A DNA stretch of 64,000 nucleotides from an uncultured Caldilineaceae bacterium. Its GTDB lineage: Bacteria; Chloroflexota; Anaerolineae; Caldilineales; Caldilineaceae. The notes under the pieces are model-generated. The model saw nothing but the letters and a program-made list of their open reading frames with translations, was not told the DNA's origin and ran no database searches. Position 1 is the first letter of the stretch, and each line of letters opens with the position of its first letter. Of this stretch, positions 56,953 to 64,000 are shown piece after piece. Where the stretch lies: positions 1 through 64,000 of the forward strand of contig CATOTS010000012.1 of the NCBI GenBank assembly GCA_951813625.1. The letters are read 5' to 3'. Both the position numbers and the translations under genes were made by a program.

Positions 56953-57202
56953 CAACGCCCCCCTGACACCCCTCCACCCGCCGGGTGTGGGTCCTAATGT
57001 AGCCCTGCGCAACCGGCGGCCCGTCGCCCCGCCACCGTACCTGCGCGATTCCATCGTGTCCCCAACGCGCCGCGTCCCCATGCCGTCGTGTGTGCGTCCC
57101 CCGCCAATCGCGCACTCAACCGTCAGACACCGCCCCCCGCAGTTTCCTGCCCCCTGCCCCTGCCCCCTGCCCCCTAACCCCTGCAGTTCCGGCCCTCCCT
57201 TG

Positions 57203-57221
57203 TGCGGGGGGACTCCCCCCG
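57203..57221. repeat. GC hairpin of repeat element (copy 3, unit b)
   Basis: Exact 19-base palindrome in the second module of copy 3. The module here has lost the CGGTCGGGCC lead-in seen in most others. Confidence 0.8.
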
Positions 57222-57458
57222 CAACGCCCCCCAGATGTACACCCCGCGCCGGGTGTGGCGTCAATGCAGCCCTGTGCTACCTGCGGCCCAACGCGCCGCC
57301 CCAAATCAGTGAATGCCGCGGCCACCGCAGGGGCAGGCCCTGCGCCTACCCTGTGCCCCCCAAGCTGGTAGACGATTCCAGCCGCCGCCGGCATGAGTTC
57401 CGCGCCAGATGATTCCCACCGCAAGATCGGGCTACACCCGCATCCCGCATCAGACCTG

Positions 57459-57487
57459 TTGAAGCGCGCGAACTTGCGTGCTACAAT
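57459..57487 (+). promoter_or_regulatory. Promoter of the RecB-like nuclease gene
   Basis: TTGAAG, 17 bases, TACAAT, with TGC in front of the -10 (extended). Its -35 begins 20 bases after the right end of repeat copy 3. The predicted start near 57494 leaves a very short leader if the GTG at 57503 is used. Confidence 0.7.
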
Positions 57488-57502
57488 GACTGTCAATGTA
57501 CC

Positions 57503-58423
57503 GTGATTTCGGGACGATCGGACAAGCGGAAAGAACAATACGACGTGCCACTGGAACTCCCCTCTACTTTTTCCTTCAGCCAGTCGAGTCTGCAATCCTA
57601 TGTAAACTGCCCGCGCCGTTTCTGGCTTGCCTACGTGGAGCAGTTGACCTGGCCGGCTCTCGAAGTGGCGCCCTATGATGAGCACGAGCAACAGCTGCGG
57701 CGCGGCGCCCAGTTCCATCAGTTGGTTGAGCGCGCCGAGGCTGGGCTGCCGAGAGAGCTGTTGCGCCAAGGTCTGGACTATCCGCTGGATGAGTGGTTCG
57801 AGAGCTATCTCCGCCACCGGCCAGCCGATCTGCCGTCGGAGAACGTTGAGGTCGAACGCGTGCTGAGCGTTCCCCTGGCGGTCGATGCAGGACGGTCGAG
57901 GCTGGCGGCGCGGTACGACCTGATCGCCTTCGGCGGCGATGACGAGAACCGCCGCGTCGTCATCCTCGACTGGAAGACCAATCAACGCGCGACCCGCCGC
58001 TCGTTTTTGCAGCAGCGCATGCAAACGCTCGTCTATCCATTCGTCCTGGTGGAGGCGAGCGCCGGTCTGCCCTGGGGCCCGGTGTCGCCCGAGCAGGTCG
58101 AGATGCGCTACTGGTTCACCGTCGCGCCGACCGAACCGGTCACCTTTCATTACAGCAGCGATCTGCACGCGGCCAACCGCGCCAAGCTTGAGAAAATACT
58201 GAATGAAATTCTGCGCGGCGAGAGACAGGCCGATTTCCCCAAAGTGGCCGATACCGAAGAGAACCGGCGCCGCTTTTGCAGCTACTGCGTGTACCGTTCC
58301 CGCTGCGATCGCGGTATCGGCGCTGGCAGTTTGGAAGAGTTCGACGAAGCCGAATTCCCCGATTCAGGCCTGGAGGACGCGCTCGATTTTACGCTGGAAG
58401 AGATCCAGGAGCTGGTATTCTAG
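57503..58423 (+). CDS. RecB-family PD-(D/E)XK nuclease with Fe-S-type Cys cluster
   Basis: 306 residues from GTG at 57503. A GTG at 57545 with GGAAAG upstream is a good alternative. It begins FSFSQSSLQSYVNCPRRFWL (first Cys), has the nuclease core with Glu in ENVEVERVLSVPL, Asp in LAARYDLIAFGG and the motif VVILDWKTN, then QMQTL-like QQRMQTLVYPFVL. A C-terminal group, FCSYCVYRSRCDRG, supplies three more Cys. This arrangement (one Cys, nuclease, three Cys) is that of AddB/Cas4-type 4Fe-4S nucleases. No Cas genes or CRISPR are near. A role in DNA repair or defence is likely, but the partner is unknown. Confidence 0.82.
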   Translation: MISGRSDKRKEQYDVPLELPSTFSFSQSSLQSYVNCPRRFWLAYVEQLTWPALEVAPYDEHEQQLRRGAQFHQLVERAEAGLPRELLRQGLDYPLDEWFESYLRHRPADLPSENVEVERVLSVPLAVDAGRSRLAARYDLIAFGGDDENRRVVILDWKTNQRATRRSFLQQRMQTLVYPFVLVEASAGLPWGPVSPEQVEMRYWFTVAPTEPVTFHYSSDLHAANRAKLEKILNEILRGERQADFPKVADTEENRRRFCSYCVYRSRCDRGIGAGSLEEFDEAEFPDSGLEDALDFTLEEIQELVF

Positions 58424-58575
58424 GCAGGGAATGCTTGTTCCTTTAATTTACGCTACACACAAGGATTGTCAGCGAGCGATCGGGCAAGTCAGAGGATATA
58501 TCAGCGTTTCAAGCCCGTCTTTTGCAGTGATCCCTGCGAGACGGGTAGAGTTGGTATTTGACGAACGGAGGCCCA

Positions 58576-60018
58576 ATGTTAACCAGGCTTCAAGTATCAG
58601 GCTTCAAGAATCTTGTTGATGTCGATGTTCGCTTCGGCCCCTTCACCTGTATCGCCGGCGCGAACGGAACGGGAAAGTCGAACCTGTTTGACGCGATTCA
58701 GTTTCTGAGCAGGCTTGCCAGCGACACATTTGTCGATGCCGCGGCGTCGATTCGCGCCGAAGACGATAAAGCATCCTCTGTTCAGAGCCTGTTCCATCGA
58801 TTGGGCAACGAATACGCCGACAAGATTTCATTTGCAGCCGAAATGATCGTCCCGGATGAAGGGGTAGATGATTTGGGTCAGACAGCCAAGGCCACCTTTA
58901 CGTTTCTGCGCTACTCCTTGGAACTGGTCTATCGTGTTGATGAAAGACGCCCCATATCCGGTTCCCTTGAGCTTGTCAAGGAGAGACTGGAACACATCAC
59001 CCTCGGTGAAGCCTGGAAACACCTCCGATTTCATCACAGCGCCAAGAATTGGCGGAATTCGGTTGTCAAGGGGCGCAGGGCTGCACCATACATTTCAACC
59101 GATTCGACAGAAGGTCAGCGTGTGATCCGCCTGCATCAGGATGGTGGTAGCAGTGGACGCCCCCAATCAATTCTGGCGAGCAATCTTCCCCGCACCGTGC
59201 TGTCAACAGTCAACGCGACCGAGAGCCCTACCGCGCTGCTGGCCCGTCGGGAGATGCAATCCTGGCGTTTGCTGCAATTGGAACCCTCGTCGCTGCGCAG
59301 ACCGGACGAGTTCATGACGCCGCCAGGATTGCGGCCCGACGGTTCCCATCTGCCCGCCACGCTCTATTCGCTCGCGCACTCTGATGGTCAGTCCGAGTCC
59401 GACGGCATTGACACGTGGGTCTATGAACAAATCGCCTTGAGGTTGTCAGATCTGATCGACGACGTGTATGAAGTCAGCATCGACAGAGATGAGAAGAGGC
59501 AACTGCTTACACTGCAAGTGCAGGACAGGAATGGCACGACCTACCCCGCCCGTTCATTGTCGGACGGCACGTTACGATTCCTGGCGTTGGCAGTTCTTGC
59601 CCTGGATCCCTCGTCTCAAGGCGTCATCTGCCTGGAGGAACCGGAAAACGGGATTCATCCTGGCCGGATATCGGCAATGTTGGAGTTGCTCCAGGAAATA
59701 GCCGTAGACGTTACTAGACCGGTCGCGAGAGATAACCCATTGCGTCAAGTGATAGTCAACACACACTCGCCGGCAGTCGTGCGTCAGGTAAAGCCCGAAA
59801 GTCTGCTCATCGCGGAGACGGAACAGGCCATCCGCGCTGGCAAGCGGTTTCAGAAGGCCGTTTTCAGGTGGCAACCGGATACGTGGCGCAGCGCAGCATC
59901 ACCTGAAGAGAAGCCCGTTATTCTGGGGCATCTCCTTGCCTATCTGAATCCTATCCCTCAAGACGGTGACCAGCTCAGTCTGCAGATGGAAGATGTGGAT
60001 GCGTACCGAATTGAATGA
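58576..60018 (+). CDS. ABC/SMC-like AAA ATPase (putative defence ATPase)
   Basis: 480 residues from the ATG at 58576 (GGAGG six bases upstream). The Walker A is CIAGANGTGKSNLFDAIQF, the ABC-type signature SLSDGTLRFLALAVLAL, Walker B GVICLEEPENGIHPGR, and a switch His VNTHSPAVVRQV. A coiled or inserted region separates the two halves, as in AAA_21/AAA_15 (OLD-, RecF- and AriA-like) ATPases. It overlaps the next gene by 20 bases. In other bacteria, such ATPases followed by a TOPRIM or DUF4276 partner act as anti-phage or abortive-infection systems. Confidence 0.82.
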   Translation: MLTRLQVSGFKNLVDVDVRFGPFTCIAGANGTGKSNLFDAIQFLSRLASDTFVDAAASIRAEDDKASSVQSLFHRLGNEYADKISFAAEMIVPDEGVDDLGQTAKATFTFLRYSLELVYRVDERRPISGSLELVKERLEHITLGEAWKHLRFHHSAKNWRNSVVKGRRAAPYISTDSTEGQRVIRLHQDGGSSGRPQSILASNLPRTVLSTVNATESPTALLARREMQSWRLLQLEPSSLRRPDEFMTPPGLRPDGSHLPATLYSLAHSDGQSESDGIDTWVYEQIALRLSDLIDDVYEVSIDRDEKRQLLTLQVQDRNGTTYPARSLSDGTLRFLALAVLALDPSSQGVICLEEPENGIHPGRISAMLELLQEIAVDVTRPVARDNPLRQVIVNTHSPAVVRQVKPESLLIAETEQAIRAGKRFQKAVFRWQPDTWRSAASPEEKPVILGHLLAYLNPIPQDGDQLSLQMEDVDAYRIE

Positions 60019-60655
60019 ACTTCGTTACACGCTGGTTACCGATGGCAGCAGCGATTCGTCCCTGATTCCTATTCTAAACTGGTTGCTGATTCAAAATGGA
60101 GTGCGATATCCCATTCAGCCGGCATGGGCGGATCTGAGTACGTTGCCTCTTTCAAAAGGGTCAGGTCTGCCTGACAGAATCAGAAACGGCCTATCTTACT
60201 ATCCCTGCGACCTACTCTTTGTCCACCGCGATGCTGAAAGGGAAACACGAGAAAAGCGAGTGCAGGAGATTCATGCGGCAGTGGCTGACTTGCCGGCGGG
60301 GCTTTCACCGACGTTTGTCTGCGTTATCCCGATTCGGATGCAGGAGGCTTGGCTGCTGATTGAAGAAGCTGCGATCAAGAGTGCGGCAGGAAACAGACGC
60401 TATGCCGGTTCTTTGGAACTCCCCTCAGTAACCGACCTGGAGCGGATACCTGATCCGAAAGAACTCCTGTACCGACTGCTTAGACAGGCAAGCGACCTCA
60501 ACAGACGCCGGCAGAGAAGCTTTCCTGTACGAAGACGCGCGCGGCTCGTTACGGAATTCATTGAAGATTTCACACCGTTGAAACAGCTAAGCGCATTTGT
60601 CGCTCTTGCAGAAGAGGTCAGCAGTGCTATCAAAGCCAATGACTGGCGCCCCTGA
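59999..60655 (+). CDS. TOPRIM/DUF4276-like partner of the ATPase
   Basis: 218 residues from the ATG at 59999, within the ATPase gene's end. GTG/ATG codons at 59966 and 59993 are alternatives. The start RYTLVTDGSSDSSLIPILNW has the form of the first TOPRIM motif (acidic, then G and SD), with Asp where Glu is usual. CDLLFVHRDAERETREK gives the second acidic motif. VCVIPIRMQEAWLLIEEAAI is like the conserved region of DUF4276 proteins. The partner ATPase overlaps it, so the two probably form one complex. A nuclease or nucleotide-degrading effector role is an inference. Confidence 0.65.
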   Translation: MRTELNELRYTLVTDGSSDSSLIPILNWLLIQNGVRYPIQPAWADLSTLPLSKGSGLPDRIRNGLSYYPCDLLFVHRDAERETREKRVQEIHAAVADLPAGLSPTFVCVIPIRMQEAWLLIEEAAIKSAAGNRRYAGSLELPSVTDLERIPDPKELLYRLLRQASDLNRRRQRSFPVRRRARLVTEFIEDFTPLKQLSAFVALAEEVSSAIKANDWRP

Positions 60656-60692
60656 CTTCAATAACTGAAACCAACCACGCACATAACCAATT

Positions 60693-63188
60693 ATGCCCCC
60701 CCAACCCTGGATTCTGATGCCCCAAGGCGAGCCTTCGCAAGCGTTGCGCGACGCTGTCGGCGGGCATCCCCTGGTCGCGCAACTGCTGGCCCAGCGGCAG
60801 TTCGACACTCCGGAGAAGGCTCTTCCCTTTCTCGACATTGCCGCATACACGCCAGCGCCGCCGACCGCCCTGGCCGGCCTGGAGCTCGCCGCGCACACGC
60901 TCTTCGACGCCATACGCCAGGGCAGGAATATCTTCGTCTGGGGCGATTTCGATGTGGACGGCCAGACCAGCACAACGCTGCTGGTGGCCGCGCTGCACGA
61001 GTTGGCCGCACCCGGAAATGTCCGCTATCACGTGCCCAACCGTTTTAGGGAAGGCCATGGCATCAACCCCGCGAAGCTGAACGAGATTTTGGCCGATTCC
61101 AGCTTCCCGCCGAACCTGCTGCTGACCTGCGACACCGGCATCGCCGAGGGTGAGGCAATCGGTATTGCCAAGGAGGCTGGTCTGACCGTAGTCGTCACCG
61201 ACCACCATGACCTGCCCGCTGAGTTCGCCGACATCGAGCCGGGCGCGGCGCCGCCTTGCGCCGAGTCGGCTGAGCGCGCCGGCGTCCATAGCGTGCGCCG
61301 CGCCGACGCCATCGTCAACCCCAAGTTTCTGCGCCGGGACGATCCGCTGCGGACGTTGCCCGGCGTCGGTGTCGCCTACAAGCTGGTGCAACAGCTATAC
61401 ATATTGGCGGGGGATCCCGACGGCGCGGCGCAGTTTCTCGACCTGGTGGCCCTGGGCATCGTCGCAGACGTGGCCGAGCAGTTGCACGACACCCGCTACC
61501 TGTTGCAGTTGGGGCTGAACAAGCTGCGCATCACCGAACGCATCGGCCTGAAGGCGCTGATGAACAGTGCCCGCATCGCCCCGGATCGCGTTGATGCCCA
61601 GTCGATTGGCTTTCAGATCGGACCGCGCATGAATGCGCTGGGGCGGCTGGATGACGCAACGGTCGCGGTCGAGCTGCTCACCACCGACGACGCCATCCGC
61701 GCCGGTCAGCTGGCCGCACGCATGGAGCGGTTGAACAATGAGAGGCGGCTACTGACAAGCCAAATTACCCAGACGGCGTTCGACATGCTGGAGCGGGACT
61801 CAGCTCTCCTCGACTTCAACGCCATCGTTCTCGCCAATCCCAGCTGGCACGCGGGGATCATAGGCATCGTCGCCTCGCGCCTGGTCGAGGAATTCCACTT
61901 GCCGACCCTTCTGCTGTGCAATCCGCCGGGAGAACCGGCGCGCGGCAGCGCCCGCAGCATACCCGGTGTCGACATCGGCGCGGCTATCGCCGCGTGTTCC
62001 GACCTGCTGCTCCAGCACGGTGGGCACGCCGGCGCGGCCGGTCTGCGGTTGGATGCAGCCCAAATCGACCGCTTTCGCCGTGAACTGAGCCGCCAGATCG
62101 AGCGGCACCGCATCGACACCGGGCCGGAAGGATTACACATTGACGCCGAACTGTCTTTTGGTGAACTGGACCTTGGGCTCGTCGAGCAGGTCGGACGGCT
62201 GGCGCCCTTCGGCCAGGGCAACCCGGCGCCCAGATTTGTGAGTCGCGCTCTGACAGTCGTCCACGACCGCCGGATCGGCCGCGACGGCGCCCATCGCCGG
62301 CTGCTGTTGCAGGATGGGAAGGAGAGGGGACAGGAGGTGCTGTGGTGGCGCAGCGCCGAAGCGGAACTGCCCAGCGGCCCCATGGACATCGCCTACACGC
62401 TTGGCATTAACGAGTACCGCGGCGAACGCAAGTTGCAGCTCACCCTCGAAGCGCTGCGGCAGGCCGAAGATTCTGCCGCCGCGCCCGCAGCAATCGCAGG
62501 TCGTCCCAACTCTGCGCGCACGCGCGACGGCATCCACGATCTGCGCCAGAAGAGTGTGGCAGTTTCGGACCTGCCCGCCTTCGACAGCGCTTTCTGGTAT
62601 GCCGAAGGGAGTCGCTTGGGCGACGTTCCCTTCAGTTCGCGGCTGGAAGCCGTGTCCGCTGCGGCCGGCCGCCCTCTGGTGCTGTGGAGCAGTCCGCCTT
62701 CGCCGGAGCTGCTGCGCTGGCTGCTTGAGACGCTCGACCCGTCTGAGCTCTACCTGATCGGACGCGACACCGCCGCGGGTCAACTCGACACCGTGCTGAA
62801 GGAGGTGGCCGGCATGGCGAAGTGGTCGATCGGCCCCGGTTCCAGCGATGAGCGGCCGGGCGCAGCGCAGGATGGCCGGCTGCCAGTCGCCCGGCTGGCG
62901 GCTCGCGTCGGGGCAACCGAGGAGATCATTCGACATGCCCTGCTCTGGCTGGAACAAAAGGGGATTCTGCAGCTCCGGGCATGGGAAGGCCGCGATGTTG
63001 CCCGCGTCAAACCGGGGGACGGGCGAGCGCGTCGCGATACGGAGCGGACCCTGACCCAGACCACATTAGAGGAACTCCTTGCGGAAATGCGGGCCTACAG
63101 GCGCTTCTTTCAGCGTTCGCAACTGAAGGCGCTCGGGATTGACGCGCCTGCGCCCGGCGCGAGCGGAGGAACATCTGGCGTTCGTTGA
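60693..63188 (+). CDS. recJ: Single-stranded-DNA-specific exonuclease RecJ
   Basis: 831 residues, longer than RecJ of E. coli (577). The DHH domain has FVWGDFDVDGQTSTTLLVAA, CDTGIAEGEA, VVTDHHDLPAE and FLDLVALGIVADVAEQ. DHHA1 shows HAGIIGIVASRLVEE and HGGHAGAAGLRLD, and the OB domain holds FGQGNPAPRF. The last 230 residues are an extra domain with a helicase-like fold remnant (PLVLWSSPPSPELLRWLLE) and a winged-helix-like end (RLAARVGATEEIIRHALLWLE), as in some Firmicutes and Chloroflexi RecJ proteins. It degrades 5' ssDNA ends in recombination and mismatch repair. Confidence 0.95.
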   Translation: MPPQPWILMPQGEPSQALRDAVGGHPLVAQLLAQRQFDTPEKALPFLDIAAYTPAPPTALAGLELAAHTLFDAIRQGRNIFVWGDFDVDGQTSTTLLVAALHELAAPGNVRYHVPNRFREGHGINPAKLNEILADSSFPPNLLLTCDTGIAEGEAIGIAKEAGLTVVVTDHHDLPAEFADIEPGAAPPCAESAERAGVHSVRRADAIVNPKFLRRDDPLRTLPGVGVAYKLVQQLYILAGDPDGAAQFLDLVALGIVADVAEQLHDTRYLLQLGLNKLRITERIGLKALMNSARIAPDRVDAQSIGFQIGPRMNALGRLDDATVAVELLTTDDAIRAGQLAARMERLNNERRLLTSQITQTAFDMLERDSALLDFNAIVLANPSWHAGIIGIVASRLVEEFHLPTLLLCNPPGEPARGSARSIPGVDIGAAIAACSDLLLQHGGHAGAAGLRLDAAQIDRFRRELSRQIERHRIDTGPEGLHIDAELSFGELDLGLVEQVGRLAPFGQGNPAPRFVSRALTVVHDRRIGRDGAHRRLLLQDGKERGQEVLWWRSAEAELPSGPMDIAYTLGINEYRGERKLQLTLEALRQAEDSAAAPAAIAGRPNSARTRDGIHDLRQKSVAVSDLPAFDSAFWYAEGSRLGDVPFSSRLEAVSAAAGRPLVLWSSPPSPELLRWLLETLDPSELYLIGRDTAAGQLDTVLKEVAGMAKWSIGPGSSDERPGAAQDGRLPVARLAARVGATEEIIRHALLWLEQKGILQLRAWEGRDVARVKPGDGRARRDTERTLTQTTLEELLAEMRAYRRFFQRSQLKALGIDAPAPGASGGTSGVR

Positions 63189-63218
63189 ACGCGCCTCAGT
63201 TGGCGCAGCGCAGACCTC

Positions 63219-64000
63219 TCACTCAATTTGGGCCCTGCCGCAGGGCACCCCGATCTCGCCAGCCGCCTCGACCTTCACATTGTAGGAGTCGCGACGCGCC
63301 AGGGGGTTGAGGTTTACATCCAATTCGACGCGCACCAACTCGCCCGGCTGCCACGCGGCCGGCGGATAGACGGCCAGAACGTCCCCGGCGCGTTCCAGCG
63401 AGCGGCCCCAGATATTGCCGTCATCTGACTGAATCAGCGCGTAAATCGTCGGCTCTTCCACCACGGCCTCGATGGCCCGCAGCCAGAGTCGAAGGTGGAC
63501 CCAGCCGCTTGGCGGGTGATAGATGACATCGCGCGCCGCGACAACCGGTGTCACAATCTCGCAGGCAGCCAACTCGATCCCGGGGAAGACTTGCGCGTTC
63601 GGCAAGATGGCCGTATCCGAAAGCTCAGGCAACTCCTGATAGCGGTGGCGGACGGCATAGCCGCGCAGGTGAATGCCGGTCGGGTACTGTTCGGTGATAA
63701 GCGGGAAGTTGGCATCCATCCAGGCCTGTACGAGCCGCTGGTCATCGACGCCGGTGAGATGCCTTTGGACCAGCCAGACGGTATCGGCGCCCAGGTCTTC
63801 AACGATCTCTTGCAGATGCGGGGCGATGATCGAGTCCGATTTCTCTGGCGTCAGGGTATCGCCGAAATTGCCGAAAATCGGCAATTCGTCCGCTGTAGAT
63901 TCCCGGCGTAGGTACCATTCCAGCGCCGGGAGCACAAAGTAGGGATGGATGACCGCGGCTGCGACCGAGCCTGGGCTGTGCTCCCGGTATGCGTTGATAT
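63219..64000 (-). CDS. Probable membrane glycosyltransferase, C-terminal part
   Basis: The frame is open from the right edge and stops with TGA at 63219, giving the last 260 residues. There is no membrane span in this part. It begins INAYREHSPGSVAAAVIHPY and FVLPALEWYLRREST, then a beta-rich extracytoplasmic-looking domain (DTVWLVQRHLTGVDDQRL, HLRLWLRAIE, ELVRVELDVNLNPLARRDSY). The first segment resembles the periplasmic parts of ArnT/PMT-type (GT39/GT83) mannosyltransferase-like proteins. The transmembrane half would be outside the window, so the call is tentative. The gene is convergent with recJ. Confidence 0.45.
   Translation of the reverse strand, partial: INAYREHSPGSVAAAVIHPYFVLPALEWYLRRESTADELPIFGNFGDTLTPEKSDSIIAPHLQEIVEDLGADTVWLVQRHLTGVDDQRLVQAWMDANFPLITEQYPTGIHLRGYAVRHRYQELPELSDTAILPNAQVFPGIELAACEIVTPVVAARDVIYHPPSGWVHLRLWLRAIEAVVEEPTIYALIQSDDGNIWGRSLERAGDVLAVYPPAAWQPGELVRVELDVNLNPLARRDSYNVKVEAAGEIGVPCGRAQIE

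Larger units (their letters stand above)
56757..57439. repeat. Dispersed repeat element, copy 3
   Basis: 683 bp, bounded by GGGTGCAGTCCAAAATAGAG and, on the other strand, GGGTGTAGCCCGATCTTGCG. It contains the same GC-hairpin modules at about 56908-57020 and 57189-57310 and the right-end segment with GCATGAGTTCCGCGCC found in the other copies. Between the modules lie CCCTGCC-type heptamers (about 57147-57184), and before the first lies a run of CAACTGG heptamers. The flanking 9-mers are not identical. No coding potential is evident. Confidence 0.78.

Noticed and set aside
57503-58423. Calling the RecB-like nuclease Cas4
   Set aside because: The Cys pattern is similar, but no repeat array or other cas gene is in the window and many stand-alone RecB-like nucleases share it.

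Overview
The window is a 64 kb stretch of a GC-rich bacterial chromosome. The gene content and order (tRNA-tuf joined to the S10/spc/alpha ribosomal cluster, a gap-pgk-tpiA operon, a trpB2-type enzyme, a thiolase paired with a zinc-ribbon/OB protein, MsrPQ, many extended -10 promoters) fit a member of the Chloroflexota, probably of the Anaerolineae/Caldilinea side. That placement is an inference from style and gene order, not from a search.

Layout. 1-9.2 kb: the edge of a DUF58-like gene, a secreted beta-propeller-like protein, then minus-strand genes for a J-domain/zinc-finger membrane protein, NAD kinase, a triple cyclic-nucleotide-binding/double PH membrane protein and UvrC, with a metallophosphoesterase on the plus strand. 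9.2-9.8 kb: copy 1 of a dispersed repeat. 9.9-30.2 kb: a promoter, three tRNA genes (Thr, Tyr, Thr), tuf and then an almost uninterrupted ribosomal superoperon (rpsJ to rpsI) containing secY, adk, map, rpmJ, rpoA and truA. It ends in a strong terminator, and infA is missing from its usual place. 30.2-33 kb: a MoaB/MogA-like protein, thioredoxin and TrpB2. 33-37.3 kb (minus): gap-pgk-small protein-tpiA-membrane metalloprotease. 37.4-38.2 kb: repeat copy 2 with a 9-bp target duplication. 38.3-43 kb: folC, a lipoprotein, thiolase and its zinc-ribbon partner. 43-45.4 kb: a decamer repeat array, a winged-helix-like protein and a Cys-rich protein. 45.5-52 kb: MsrQ/MsrP, a DUF2231 membrane protein, a two-component pair and an HtrA protease. 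52-53.4 kb: a methyltransferase and a conserved hypothetical. 53.5-56.6 kb (minus): RraA-like, FAH-family and sulfatase genes, all broken by single-base deletions. 56.8-57.4 kb: repeat copy 3. 57.5-64 kb: a RecB-like nuclease, an ATPase/TOPRIM-like gene pair that looks like a defence module, RecJ, and the end of a probable membrane glycosyltransferase.

The most unusual items are: (1) a family of roughly 575-785 bp elements with related terminal inverted repeats, paired GC hairpins and heptanucleotide repeats, each just upstream of a promoter; (2) six one-base losses in three adjacent genes and nowhere else that I noticed; (3) the overlapping ATPase/TOPRIM-like pair beside recB-like and recJ genes; and (4) six helical-turn-spaced decamers upstream of an unrecognised winged-helix-like gene.
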